The position numbers were made by a program, and so were the translations under genes. Of a stretch of DNA of 12,359 bases, positions 1-5,900 are shown piece by piece. Numbering within the stretch: the stretch's first letter is position 1; each line of letters opens with the position of its first letter. This DNA is from Solirubrobacteraceae bacterium (GTDB lineage Bacteria > Actinomycetota > Thermoleophilia > Solirubrobacterales > Solirubrobacteraceae). Below the pieces are notes generated by a model that saw only the letters and a list, made by a program, of their open reading frames with translations, did no database searches and was not told the DNA's origin. The stretch covers positions 1-12,359 of the forward strand of contig JAEMSV010000107.1 in NCBI GenBank assembly GCA_016462625.1, given 5' to 3'.

Positions 1-29
1 GCGTGGTCGTAGCCGATGGCGACCTTCAT
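1..29 (-). CDS. rpiB: Ribose-5-phosphate isomerase B, N-terminal end only (partial, runs off window)
   Basis: Read on the minus strand, an ATG at 29-27 opens MKVAIGYDH before the window ends. This is the typical beginning of the RpiB/LacAB family (MK-[IV]-AIG-x-DHAG), where the Asp-His pair lies in the substrate pocket. RpiB interconverts ribose 5-phosphate and ribulose 5-phosphate in the pentose phosphate pathway. The start codon overlaps the stop of the upstream ROK gene by four bases (ATGA, 26-29), which points to translational coupling in one operon. A GGAGGT Shine-Dalgarno sequence lies at 39-44 (minus), nine bases ahead. Only nine complete codons are visible, so the name rests on a short but characteristic stretch and on the sugar-kinase context. 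Confidence 0.72.
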
Positions 30-964
30 CCCGTCAGTACCTCCGTGGCGTCATGACCGTGTTCCTCGGCCAGTTCGAGTCCGGCGAGCAGGGCGGCGCC
101 GCGAACTCCCGCGGTGCGTCCGTAGCGCGCAAGGCGAATCTCCGTCTTGGTCCCGCCGCCGGTGATCGTGTACTGGCGTGCGATCTCCGTCGCGGGCCGC
201 AGCAGGAGGTCTCCCGCAGCCGAGACGCCGCCGCCGATCACGACGATCTCGGGATCCAGGGCGTTGATCATGTTCGCGATCCCCAGCCCGAGCCGCTCTC
301 CGAGGCGGGTCACGAGCGCCAGGGCGTCGGCGTCGCCGGCCTGGGCGCGGCGGACCGCCTCGGGCCCGTTGCGCAGCCCGTGCTGGAGCGCCATGCCGTC
401 GAGGACCCGCCCGGCGGCCAGCGCCTCGAGCGAGCCGAGCTGCGGGAATTCGCGTGCGGGGGGGACCCCGTCGCGGGTGTCGAGGCTGATGATCATGTGG
501 CCGAGCTCGGCGGCGGCGCCGGTCGCGCCCCGGTGGACCTTGCCGCCGATCACCACGCCGCCGCCGACGCCGGTCCCGACGGTGAACGCGACGAGGTCGC
601 GGTAGAGGAGGTGGCCGTCGTCGTCGTAGGCCTCGGCGAGCGCCGCGCAGGTCGCGTCGTTGTCGACGAACACGGGGACGCCCAGACGCTCGCGCAGGAT
701 GTCGCGCAGTGGGACGTCCTTTAGCGGGACGTTGACGGAGAAGCGCGCCCTGCCGCCTTCCCAGTCGATGATCGACGGGATCGCGACGCCGACGGCGACC
801 GCGTCGCCCGCGGCCTGGATCCCGGCGACGAGCTGGTCGACGAGCGCGTTCGCGGATGCGGTGATCGTGGGCTGCAGGGCGGGCTCGTCGAGCTTGCCGC
901 CGTGCAGGGAGGCGACCGACACCTTGGTGCCGCCCACGTCCACGCCGATCAGCCGTTCAGCCAT
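26..964 (-). CDS. ROK-family sugar kinase (glucokinase-like), zinc-cysteine motif absent
   Basis: A 312-residue protein of normal ROK length, expected to phosphorylate a hexose or related sugar with ATP in the cytosol. Visible motifs: the phosphate-1 loop D9-VGGT, the catalytic-Asp region DNDA at 101-104 (D103 is the likely base), the phosphate-2 loop GTGVGGG at 130-136, and E153-x-G-H156 of the ROK signature. Most ROK proteins follow this with a CxCGxxGCxE zinc site. Here the corresponding segment (about 161-180) has no cysteine and reads PQLGSLE at its end, keeping only the final Glu. The gene overlaps the reductase gene upstream by eight bases (ATGGCTGA, 957-964) and rpiB downstream by four, giving a three-gene operon. 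That context favours a kinase feeding sugar phosphates to the pentose phosphate pathway. The substrate cannot be read from sequence. Confidence 0.9.
   Translation of the reverse strand: MAERLIGVDVGGTKVSVASLHGGKLDEPALQPTITASANALVDQLVAGIQAAGDAVAVGVAIPSIIDWEGGRARFSVNVPLKDVPLRDILRERLGVPVFVDNDATCAALAEAYDDDGHLLYRDLVAFTVGTGVGGGVVIGGKVHRGATGAAAELGHMIISLDTRDGVPPAREFPQLGSLEALAAGRVLDGMALQHGLRNGPEAVRRAQAGDADALALVTRLGERLGLGIANMINALDPEIVVIGGGVSAAGDLLLRPATEIARQYTITGGGTKTEIRLARYGRTAGVRGAALLAGLELAEEHGHDATEVLTG
39..44 (-). promoter_or_regulatory. Ribosome binding site of rpiB
   Basis: GGAGGT on the minus strand, nine bases before the ATG at 29-27. It lies inside the end of the ROK gene, so it supports rpiB being translated as part of the operon. 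Confidence 0.5.
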
Positions 965-1688
965 CGGCCGGAAGACTCCCAGACGGCGGCCGGATCCGGT
1001 AGCGCAGAAACAACGTTCCGTCGTGCTCGAGCATCGACGTGATGTCGAGGCGGGCCGGCTCGGGCAGCGGCCAGCCCTCGACCGCGGGCTTCGCGGGGCC
1101 GCCGATCAGCAGCGGGGACACGCTCAGGAAGAGCTCGTCGACCAGGCCCTCGGCCAGCAGACCCGCGTTCAGCGTCGGCCCGCCTTCGCACAGCAGGCTC
1201 CGGATCCCGTGGCGTGCGCGCAGATCGTGCAGCGCCGCCGCGGGGTCCGCGTCGTCGCCGGTGTAGACCGCGCTCGGCTGGTCGGGATCGGTGAGCATCG
1301 GCACATCGGGGATGCGGCCGGAACGGCTCAGCACCACGGCGAGCGGGTCGGCGGCGAGGCCGCGCGCCTCCCGCGCCGCTCGGCGCTCGGGGTCGCGGAT
1401 GAGCCGGCGGTAGCCCTCGGCGGACAGGGTCCCGGTCCCGGCGAGCACCGCGTCGACCTGGTCGCGCAGCGCGAGGAAGAGCGTGCGGTCGGCTCGGTCG
1501 ATCGCCAGCCCGCCCGACCGGCCCTCGAAGGTCGCATGGCCGTCGGCGGCCATGATCATGTTCAGGACGATGTACGGCCGGTCCGGCGGCGCCAGGTCCG
1601 CGAAACCGATGCCGTCGACGGCGTGCGCCGCGTCGACCTCGCCGGGATCGGGCAGCAGGCGCCGCAGGGGGAACGTGGACTCGCTCAC
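957..1688 (-). CDS. Stand-alone RibD C-terminal (DHFR-like) reductase
   Basis: A 243-residue protein consisting of the RibD_C/DHFR-like fold. RPYIVLNMIMAADG at 37-50 matches the N-terminal strand of riboflavin reductases, GTGTL at 84-88 is the usual NADPH-contact loop, and CEGGPTLN at 167-174 with DELFLSVSPLLIGG at 184-197 are the conserved C-terminal motifs. Family members reduce the ribosylamino-pyrimidinone of riboflavin synthesis or related pterin-like substrates with NADPH. No deaminase domain is fused, so it is either the reductase half of a split RibD or a divergent reductase with another substrate. I chose the GTG at 1688-1686 because a TAGATT -10 element lies seven bases ahead and the family similarity begins soon after. 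An in-frame extension to 1775 would cross that promoter and the divergent gene. It is the first gene of the operon with the ROK kinase. Confidence 0.85.
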   Translation of the reverse strand: MSESTFPLRRLLPDPGEVDAAHAVDGIGFADLAPPDRPYIVLNMIMAADGHATFEGRSGGLAIDRADRTLFLALRDQVDAVLAGTGTLSAEGYRRLIRDPERRAAREARGLAADPLAVVLSRSGRIPDVPMLTDPDQPSAVYTGDDADPAAALHDLRARHGIRSLLCEGGPTLNAGLLAEGLVDELFLSVSPLLIGGPAKPAVEGWPLPEPARLDITSMLEHDGTLFLRYRIRPPSGSLPADG

Positions 1689-1695
1689 GCCGCGG

Positions 1696-1701
1696 AATCT
1701 A
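1696..1701 (-). promoter_or_regulatory. -10 element (TAGATT) for the RibD_C reductase operon
   Basis: TAGATT on the minus strand, seven bases before the GTG start, with no Shine-Dalgarno sequence between. The predicted transcription start falls on or near the start codon, suggesting a leaderless mRNA. No clear -35 is visible. Confidence 0.5.
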
Positions 1702-1745
1702 GTGCCGTGCGCGCCGGAATCTCGCCGCTGACCGGCGGCGCGCCA

Positions 1746-1751
1746 TAGAGT
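1746..1751 (+). promoter_or_regulatory. -10 element (TAGAGT) for the small hypothetical gene
   Basis: TAGAGT sits eight bases before the ATG at 1760, without a Shine-Dalgarno sequence. It faces the divergent TAGATT at 1696-1701, so the 71 bp spacer carries back-to-back promoters. Confidence 0.5.
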
Positions 1752-1759
1752 CGTCGCGA

Positions 1760-2179
1760 ATGGACCGTGAGCCATTGGAGGGGATCGCGGCGGCGGACGC
1801 GCATCTGCGGCGGGCCGTCCCGCTGCCGACCGTCGTGCTGCCGCTCCCGCGCTGGGTGGACGTCTTCGCGCTGGGCCCCGACGCGGTCGAGGTCGCCTGG
1901 AACCTCGACGACACCCGATCCGGCCCCGGCCGCCTGGCGCTCTACGCGGGCCACGCGCCCGCGCCGCCGCGCGCCTTCGACCCGCCCGCCGAGCCCGTAG
2001 CGCTCGGCCGCTACGCGCACCGCACCATGCCGCTCGCCGACGCTGACCCCTCGCTCAAGCCCGTCCACGAGCTGTCCTGGGCCGACGACGGACTGCACCT
2101 GCGCCTCACGGGCCAGGGGCCGTGGGGGCTCGAGGACCTGGTCGCGGTGGCGGACTCCGTCCGCGCCGAACACGCCTGA
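1760..2179 (+). CDS. Small conserved-looking protein of unknown function
   Basis: A 139-residue soluble protein with no signal peptide or membrane segment. I do not recognise the family. The middle is rich in Pro and Ala (about 57-80). The last 35 residues ([18 protein letters not shown], then [14 protein letters not shown]) resemble the closing strand-helix found in several actinobacterial proteins where a beta-sheet is followed by a 'something-eL-x-x-iA-x-S-l' helix, for example DUF4367/DUF4245-like modules. That similarity is only impressionistic. The start is set by the TAGAGT -10 eight bases upstream. It ends 29 bases before glpX, which has its own -10 element, so readthrough into glpX is possible but not required. 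Codon use matches its neighbours, which supports a real gene. Confidence 0.75.
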   Translation: MDREPLEGIAAADAHLRRAVPLPTVVLPLPRWVDVFALGPDAVEVAWNLDDTRSGPGRLALYAGHAPAPPRAFDPPAEPVALGRYAHRTMPLADADPSLKPVHELSWADDGLHLRLTGQGPWGLEDLVAVADSVRAEHA

Positions 2180-2194
2180 ACGCCCGCTGATCGT

Positions 2195-2200
2195 TAGGGT
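2195..2200 (+). promoter_or_regulatory. -10 element (TAGGGT) for glpX
   Basis: TAGGGT eight bases before the glpX ATG, in the 29 bp gap after the previous gene. No Shine-Dalgarno sequence is present, again suggesting a leaderless transcript. Confidence 0.5.
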
Positions 2201-2208
2201 CCGGGCCT

Positions 2209-3234
2209 ATGAGCACGCCCGAGCACAAGGTCCTGGAACAGCCCGATCCCACGAAGCCCGACCGCAACCTCGCGCTCGAGCTGGTGCGGGTGACCGAGGC
2301 CGCGGCGCTCGCGTGCGCGCGCTGGGTCGGCAGGGGCGACAAGGAGGCGGCCGACCAGGCCGCCGTCGACGCCATGCGGCTCGTGCTCGACACCGTGCAG
2401 ATGGACGGCACCGTCGTCATCGGCGAGGGCGAGAAGGACGAGGCGCCCATGCTCTACAACGGCGAGCGCATCGGCGACGGCTCGGGCCCCGAGCTCGACA
2501 TCGCCGTCGACCCGCTCGAGGGCACCCGCCTCTGCGCGCTGGGCATGCCGAGCGCGATCAGCGTCATCGCGCTGGCCGAGCGCGGCTCGATGTTCGACCC
2601 GGGCCCGTGCGTCTACATGGAGAAGATGGCCGGCGACCGGGTCATCGCCGACCTCCTCGACCTCGACCGGCCGCTGGGCGAGACCGTGAAGCTCATCGCC
2701 GAGCGCCGTGGCACCCCGGTTGGCGACGTCCTGGCCGTCGTGCTCGACCGACCGCGCCACGCCGAGGGCATCCAGGCCATCCGCGACGCCGGCGCGCGCG
2801 TGCGCCTCATCACCGACGGCGACGTCTCCGCGGTGCTGCTGGCCGTCGACGAGGGCTCGCCCGTCGACTTCCTCTGGGGCATCGGCGGCACGCCCGAGGG
2901 CGTCATCTCCGCGGCCGCCATCAAGTCGATCGGCGGCGCGCTGATCGGCCGGCTCTGGCCGCGCCCCGAGACCGACGAGCGCGAGCGCGCCATCGAGGCC
3001 GGTTACGACCTCGACAAGCAGCTGACCGCCGACGACCTCATCACGTCCGACGACTGCTTCTTCAGCGCCACCGGCGTCACCGACGGCGACGTCCTGCAGG
3101 GCGTCCGCTACCCGGGGCAGGTCGCCACGACCGAGTCGCTGATCATGCGCTCCCGGTCGGGCACGTCACGCCGCGTCACCGCGCGTCACGACCGCGCGAA
3201 GCTGCGGGCGGTGACGGGCGAGCGGTACGGCTAG
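2209..3234 (+). CDS. glpX: Class II fructose-1,6-bisphosphatase GlpX
   Basis: A 341-residue protein of typical GlpX length. It hydrolyses fructose 1,6-bisphosphate to fructose 6-phosphate and is the usual gluconeogenic bisphosphatase of actinobacteria. Motifs run in the expected order: [11 protein letters not shown] at 72-82, [10 protein letters not shown] at 97-106 (the metal-binding Asp/Glu and catalytic Thr region of the Li-sensitive phosphatase superfamily), TDGDVSAVL at 202-210, and [16 protein letters not shown] at 224-239. Metals are normally Mn2+ or Mg2+. The last 59 bases are antisense to the end of the short-chain dehydrogenase gene on the other strand. Because the GlpX C-terminus here looks like the normal family tail, the overlap is more likely an extension of the dehydrogenase. 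Confidence 0.96.
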   Translation: MSTPEHKVLEQPDPTKPDRNLALELVRVTEAAALACARWVGRGDKEAADQAAVDAMRLVLDTVQMDGTVVIGEGEKDEAPMLYNGERIGDGSGPELDIAVDPLEGTRLCALGMPSAISVIALAERGSMFDPGPCVYMEKMAGDRVIADLLDLDRPLGETVKLIAERRGTPVGDVLAVVLDRPRHAEGIQAIRDAGARVRLITDGDVSAVLLAVDEGSPVDFLWGIGGTPEGVISAAAIKSIGGALIGRLWPRPETDERERAIEAGYDLDKQLTADDLITSDDCFFSATGVTDGDVLQGVRYPGQVATTESLIMRSRSGTSRRVTARHDRAKLRAVTGERYG

Positions 3235-4102
3235 TCCGCGGCAGCATCGCGCTGCGGGTCACGGAGAAGAACTGGTTGTTCGCGACGCGCATCAGCAGGA
3301 CGTAGGGCAGCTCCCACTTGCGCGTGAAGAAGTGGCCCCAGCGGATGTCGGGCGACGTGTAGACCATGTACCGGTCCTTGCGGATCCCGGTGAGGATGCA
3401 CTGCGCCACGTGTTCCGGAGAGACCGCGTGGCGCTCGAACCGGCTCGTGAACTTCTTCACGTCGGGGCTGTCCCGATCGACACCGGCGATCCTGACGGTG
3501 CCGACCAGCGGCGTCTTGACCCCGCCGGGGCAGACGAGGGAGACGCCGATCCCGTGCCGGCGCAGGTCGAAGCGCAGGACCTCGGACACGCCCCGCAGGC
3601 CGAACTTCGCGGCGCTGTAGGGCGCGTGCCAGGGCAGGCCGAACAGACCCGCGGCGGAGGAGACGTTGACGACGTGCCCGCCGCGGCCGGCGTCGATCAT
3701 CGGCGGCACGAAGGCCTCCATGACGGAGATCGGGCCCATGAGGTTGATGTCGACGGTGCGCCGCCAGTCCTCGTGCGTGAGGCGGTCGATGGTGCCCCAG
3801 GTCGCGATGCCGGCGATGTTCATCACGACGTCGAGGCTGCCGTGGGCGTCGTGGACGGCGTCGGCGAACGCCACGACCGCGTCGTGATCGGAGATGTCGA
3901 ACGCGCGCCGCGCCAGCACCGTCCCGCCCGAGGCCTCGATCTCGCGCGCGGTCTTCTCCAGCGCGACGTCCTGGACGTCGGTGAGTACGAGCTGCGCGCC
4001 CTCTCGCGCCGCGGCCACCGCCGTGGCCCGGCCGATCCCGCTGGCTGCACCGGTGATGAGGACCTTGCGGCCCGCGAATGTCGTGATCGCCATGGCTGAC
4101 AT
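3176..4102 (-). CDS. Short-chain dehydrogenase/reductase (classical SDR)
   Basis: A 308-residue classical SDR. It has the cofactor loop TGAASGIG at 17-24, an acidic residue D42 at the end of the second strand (favouring NAD over NADP), D71, NIAG at 95-98, the catalytic N120, S148/S149, Y162 and K166 (YSAAK), and CPGGVKTP at 191-198. It should oxidise an alcohol or reduce a ketone, but the substrate is unknown. The segment 245-288 (YTSPDIRWGHFFTRKW and what follows) resembles the C-terminal extension of actinobacterial SDRs of about 280 residues. The last 20 residues (about 289-308), rich in Arg, Ser and Pro, are antisense to glpX and look unconserved, as if a stop codon had been lost. Translation could start at 4102 or at the Met nine bases later (4093). 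It follows the 4156-4893 gene by 53 bp on the same strand. Confidence 0.9.
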   Translation of the reverse strand: MSAMAITTFAGRKVLITGAASGIGRATAVAAAREGAQLVLTDVQDVALEKTAREIEASGGTVLARRAFDISDHDAVVAFADAVHDAHGSLDVVMNIAGIATWGTIDRLTHEDWRRTVDINLMGPISVMEAFVPPMIDAGRGGHVVNVSSAAGLFGLPWHAPYSAAKFGLRGVSEVLRFDLRRHGIGVSLVCPGGVKTPLVGTVRIAGVDRDSPDVKKFTSRFERHAVSPEHVAQCILTGIRKDRYMVYTSPDIRWGHFFTRKWELPYVLLMRVANNQFFSVTRSAMLPRTSRTARPSPPAASRGRDAR

Positions 4103-4155
4103 TCAATCTCTCACATCGCGCCCCGGAGCGGTGAACCTCATTCAAACGCGCACGT

Positions 4156-4893
4156 TCAGCGAGGCGCCGGTTCCTCGACGCGCCGCTCCGGCTGGGGGTT
4201 GGGCACCTCGTCGATCGTCCGCAGCGCGCCGACGCGGCTCTCGGCGAGATCGCCTCGGGCCAGGGACCGCAGGAACGCGTGGGTGACGATGATGTGGATG
4301 CGCGACTGCGTCGCGCTGTAGAACCACGTCGCGATCCCGGAGGCCAGCGATGGGTAGAAGTTGGCGACCTCGACCTCGACGTGCACGAGCGCGCGCTCGG
4401 GGCTCCCGCTGCTGCGCCGCGTGACGTCGATCTCCAGGTAGCCGTCGGCGTCGTGGCCGCGGCGGGCGACCAGCACCCCGCGCGCGATCCGCCAGCGGAC
4501 GATGCCGCGATCGGCCTGCATCTCGTACTCGGGCTTGTGGAAGCTCAGCAGCACGAACGGGCGCGTGAGGAGGACCACGTCGCGGCCGTCCTCGCGGTAT
4601 TTGACGCGGATCAGCCCGAGGGTGCTCTGCGAGAGGAAACGCCAGTAGGTGCGCGCGAGCCGCTCGAGGTGGGGCGGCGACCACACCTCGTCGAGCATCT
4701 CCGCCGGGACGGTGATGTCCGCCGCCTGGATGGAGCGCACCGCGCCATCGGCGTCGATCGTCGTGTGGTCGTCGGGGTCGACGATGACTGCGCGGGCGAT
4801 CTGCCGGGATTCGTTGAGCAGGTGACGGGCCCGGACGAGCCACGCGGTGAAGGCCGCCACAGCGGCGGCGAGGAGGGCGGACACGGCGCTCAT
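4156..4893 (-). CDS. Membrane-anchored protein of unknown function
   Basis: A 245-residue protein. Residues 4-20 form one hydrophobic helix followed by RARH, so it is probably anchored at the N-terminus. Its orientation is uncertain. The rest is soluble, with alternating strands and striking aromatic content: SPPHLERLARTYWRFLSQST at 72-91, LLTRPFVLLSF at 108-118, PEYEMQADRGIVRWRI at 121-136, GYLEIDV at 151-157 and VEVANFYPSLA at 174-184. I do not recognise a named family. It looks like a conserved globular domain, perhaps a beta-rich lipid- or ligand-binding fold. The start at 4893 places the helix at the very N-terminus and has a TAGGGT -10 ten bases upstream. It lies 13 bp after the YbjT-like gene on the same strand and may share its transcript. 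Confidence 0.78.
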   Translation of the reverse strand: MSAVSALLAAAVAAFTAWLVRARHLLNESRQIARAVIVDPDDHTTIDADGAVRSIQAADITVPAEMLDEVWSPPHLERLARTYWRFLSQSTLGLIRVKYREDGRDVVLLTRPFVLLSFHKPEYEMQADRGIVRWRIARGVLVARRGHDADGYLEIDVTRRSSGSPERALVHVEVEVANFYPSLASGIATWFYSATQSRIHIIVTHAFLRSLARGDLAESRVGALRTIDEVPNPQPERRVEEPAPR

Positions 4894-4903
4894 ACGCCGT
4901 CTG

Positions 4904-4909
4904 ACCCTA
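4904..4909 (-). promoter_or_regulatory. -10 element (TAGGGT) overlapping the stop of the upstream gene
   Basis: TAGGGT on the minus strand lies ten bases before the ATG at 4893, and its TAG is the stop codon of the YbjT-like gene. It could give the membrane-anchored gene its own leaderless transcript in addition to operon readthrough. The double use makes this call weaker than the others. Confidence 0.35.
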
Positions 4910-5782
4910 CGCGAGTGCCGCCACGACGGCGTCCTCGAACCCCATCGGGGCATCGTTGACGCCGGGCGGCGGCTGCTCGGTCACGACCATCTCGGCGGCG
5001 AGCCCGTCGACGAGCGGCTGGACCAGCCCCAGCTCGACCGGCGTGACGAGCGTGACCCAGTAGGAGGACAGGCGGGGGGTGAGGAACGGCACGCGGATCA
5101 CGACCGGTGGGCGCCGCCCGATCGCGTGCGCCATGCGCTCCATCATCGCCTCGTAGGTGAGGACGTCCGCTCCGCCGAGCTGCGCCTCGGCCGGGGCGTC
5201 GTCGCGGGTGACGAGATCCGCGAGCGCGGCGACGACGTCGTCCATCGCGATCGGCTGGGTCTGCGTGTCGATCCAGCGCGGGCAGACCATCGCGGGGAGC
5301 CGCCGGACGAGCGCGTGGAGCATGAGGAACGACGCGCTGCCGGGCCCGATCACCATCGCGGCCCGCGCATGGACGGTGCCGGGCACGTGGCGCGCGAAGA
5401 TCTCGGCGACCTCCCGGCGGCTGCGCAGGTGCTCGGAGTCCGCCGTGTCGCTCTCGAGCCCTCCGAGGTAGACGAGTCGTTCGAGGCCGGCGGTGGCAGC
5501 AAGCGCCCCGACCGTCTCTGCGGCCCGCCGGTCGCGGGCGGCGAAGTCGTCTGCGCCGCCGCCCATGGAGTGCACGAGGTACACGGCGCGCTCGGCGCCC
5601 GCCAGCGCCTCGGCAACGCCCTCGCCCGAGAGGACGTCGCCCTGGACGACCTCGACCTCCGTGGGCAGGCCGGCGTCGGCGGGGCGTCGAACGAGGGCCC
5701 GGACGGTGACGCCCTGGGCGAGCAGGACCTCGACGAGGCGGCGGCCGATGGCGCCGGTGGCGCCGAACACGAGAACGGTCAT
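4907..5782 (-). CDS. YbjT-family NAD(P)-binding protein (atypical SDR, lacks the C-terminal domain)
   Basis: A 291-residue atypical SDR. GATGAIGR at 7-14 is the Rossmann loop. YLVHSMGGG at 68-76, a DRRAAETV stretch (84-91), ERLVYLGGL at 101-109, HLRSRREV at 118-125, GPGSASF at 146-152 and PRWIDTQTQPIAMDDV at 168-183 match the YbjT/SDR_a5 group closely. Those proteins bind NAD(P), but their reactions are mostly unknown. Many full-length YbjT proteins approach 500 residues with a C-terminal DUF2867 domain. This one ends after the Rossmann part, and the gene with unknown sequence starts 13 bp later. Translation starts at MTVLVFGATG (5782). The longer open frame to 5965 has no family similarity and crosses the intergenic repeats. 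A MerR-DICT regulator is divergently transcribed and may control it. Confidence 0.86.
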   Translation of the reverse strand: MTVLVFGATGAIGRRLVEVLLAQGVTVRALVRRPADAGLPTEVEVVQGDVLSGEGVAEALAGAERAVYLVHSMGGGADDFAARDRRAAETVGALAATAGLERLVYLGGLESDTADSEHLRSRREVAEIFARHVPGTVHARAAMVIGPGSASFLMLHALVRRLPAMVCPRWIDTQTQPIAMDDVVAALADLVTRDDAPAEAQLGGADVLTYEAMMERMAHAIGRRPPVVIRVPFLTPRLSSYWVTLVTPVELGLVQPLVDGLAAEMVVTEQPPPGVNDAPMGFEDAVVAALA

Positions 5783-5786
5783 ACCG

Positions 5787-5844
5787 GGGGTACGGAGCTC
5801 GGCGCCTTTTCGATTGAGCCGGCGCGGTCGCAGCGCCGTACCCC
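5787..5844. promoter_or_regulatory. Widely spaced inverted repeat in the divergent YbjT/MerR spacer
   Basis: GGGGTACGG at 5787-5795 and its exact reverse complement CCGTACCCC at 5836-5844, 40 bp apart. The left arm lies immediately before the YbjT-like start codon. The right arm lies upstream of the MerR-DICT gene. Symmetric placement in a divergent spacer suggests two binding sites for one regulator, most simply the MerR protein. Alternatively TACCCC is a weak -10 read in both directions. Confidence 0.4.
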
Positions 5845-5861
5845 TGACATCCGCGTCCGGC

Positions 5862-5867
5862 AGGAGG
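5862..5867 (+). promoter_or_regulatory. Perfect Shine-Dalgarno sequence serving the leader ORF
   Basis: AGGAGG, seven bases before the ATG at 5875. It is one of only a few strong Shine-Dalgarno sequences in this window, where several starts have none, which makes its misfit with the MerR start notable. Confidence 0.5.
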
Positions 5868-5874
5868 CTGGCAC

Positions 5875-5895
5875 ATGGTGTTGAAACTTCCTTGA
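5875..5895 (+). CDS. Possible six-codon leader peptide (MVLKLP) before the MerR-DICT gene
   Basis: ATG at 5875 opens MVLKLP and stops at TGA 5893-5895, five bases before the MerR start at 5901. A perfect AGGAGG Shine-Dalgarno sequence lies at 5862-5867, seven bases ahead. This is the ideal spacing for this tiny frame and far too distant (33 bases) for the MerR ATG. The MerR start is in a different frame and has no Shine-Dalgarno of its own, so the layout fits termination-reinitiation or leader-peptide control. It could also be chance, with the AGGAGG unused. Confidence 0.4.
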   Translation: MVLKLP

Positions 5896-5896
5896 A
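5881..5896 (+). repeat. Two TTGAA direct repeats with 11 bp period before the MerR start
   Basis: TTGAA at 5881-5885 and 5892-5896, one helical turn apart, ending four bases before the ATG at 5901. MerR-type regulators of the CarH/LitR group are known to bind 11-bp-spaced direct repeats, so autoregulation is possible. The repeat is short and may be chance. Confidence 0.25.
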
Positions 5897-5900
5897 TCCG

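Noticed and set aside
660..1748. Long plus-strand open frame of 362 residues
   Set aside because: Shadow of the ROK and RibD_C genes: Arg/Ser/Pro-rich, no motifs, typical of GC-rich antisense.
5493..5900. In-frame upstream extension of the MerR-DICT gene (136 extra residues)
   Set aside because: It is antisense to the YbjT-like gene, has low-complexity Arg/Ser/Pro composition, and the HTH begins right at the ATG at 5901.
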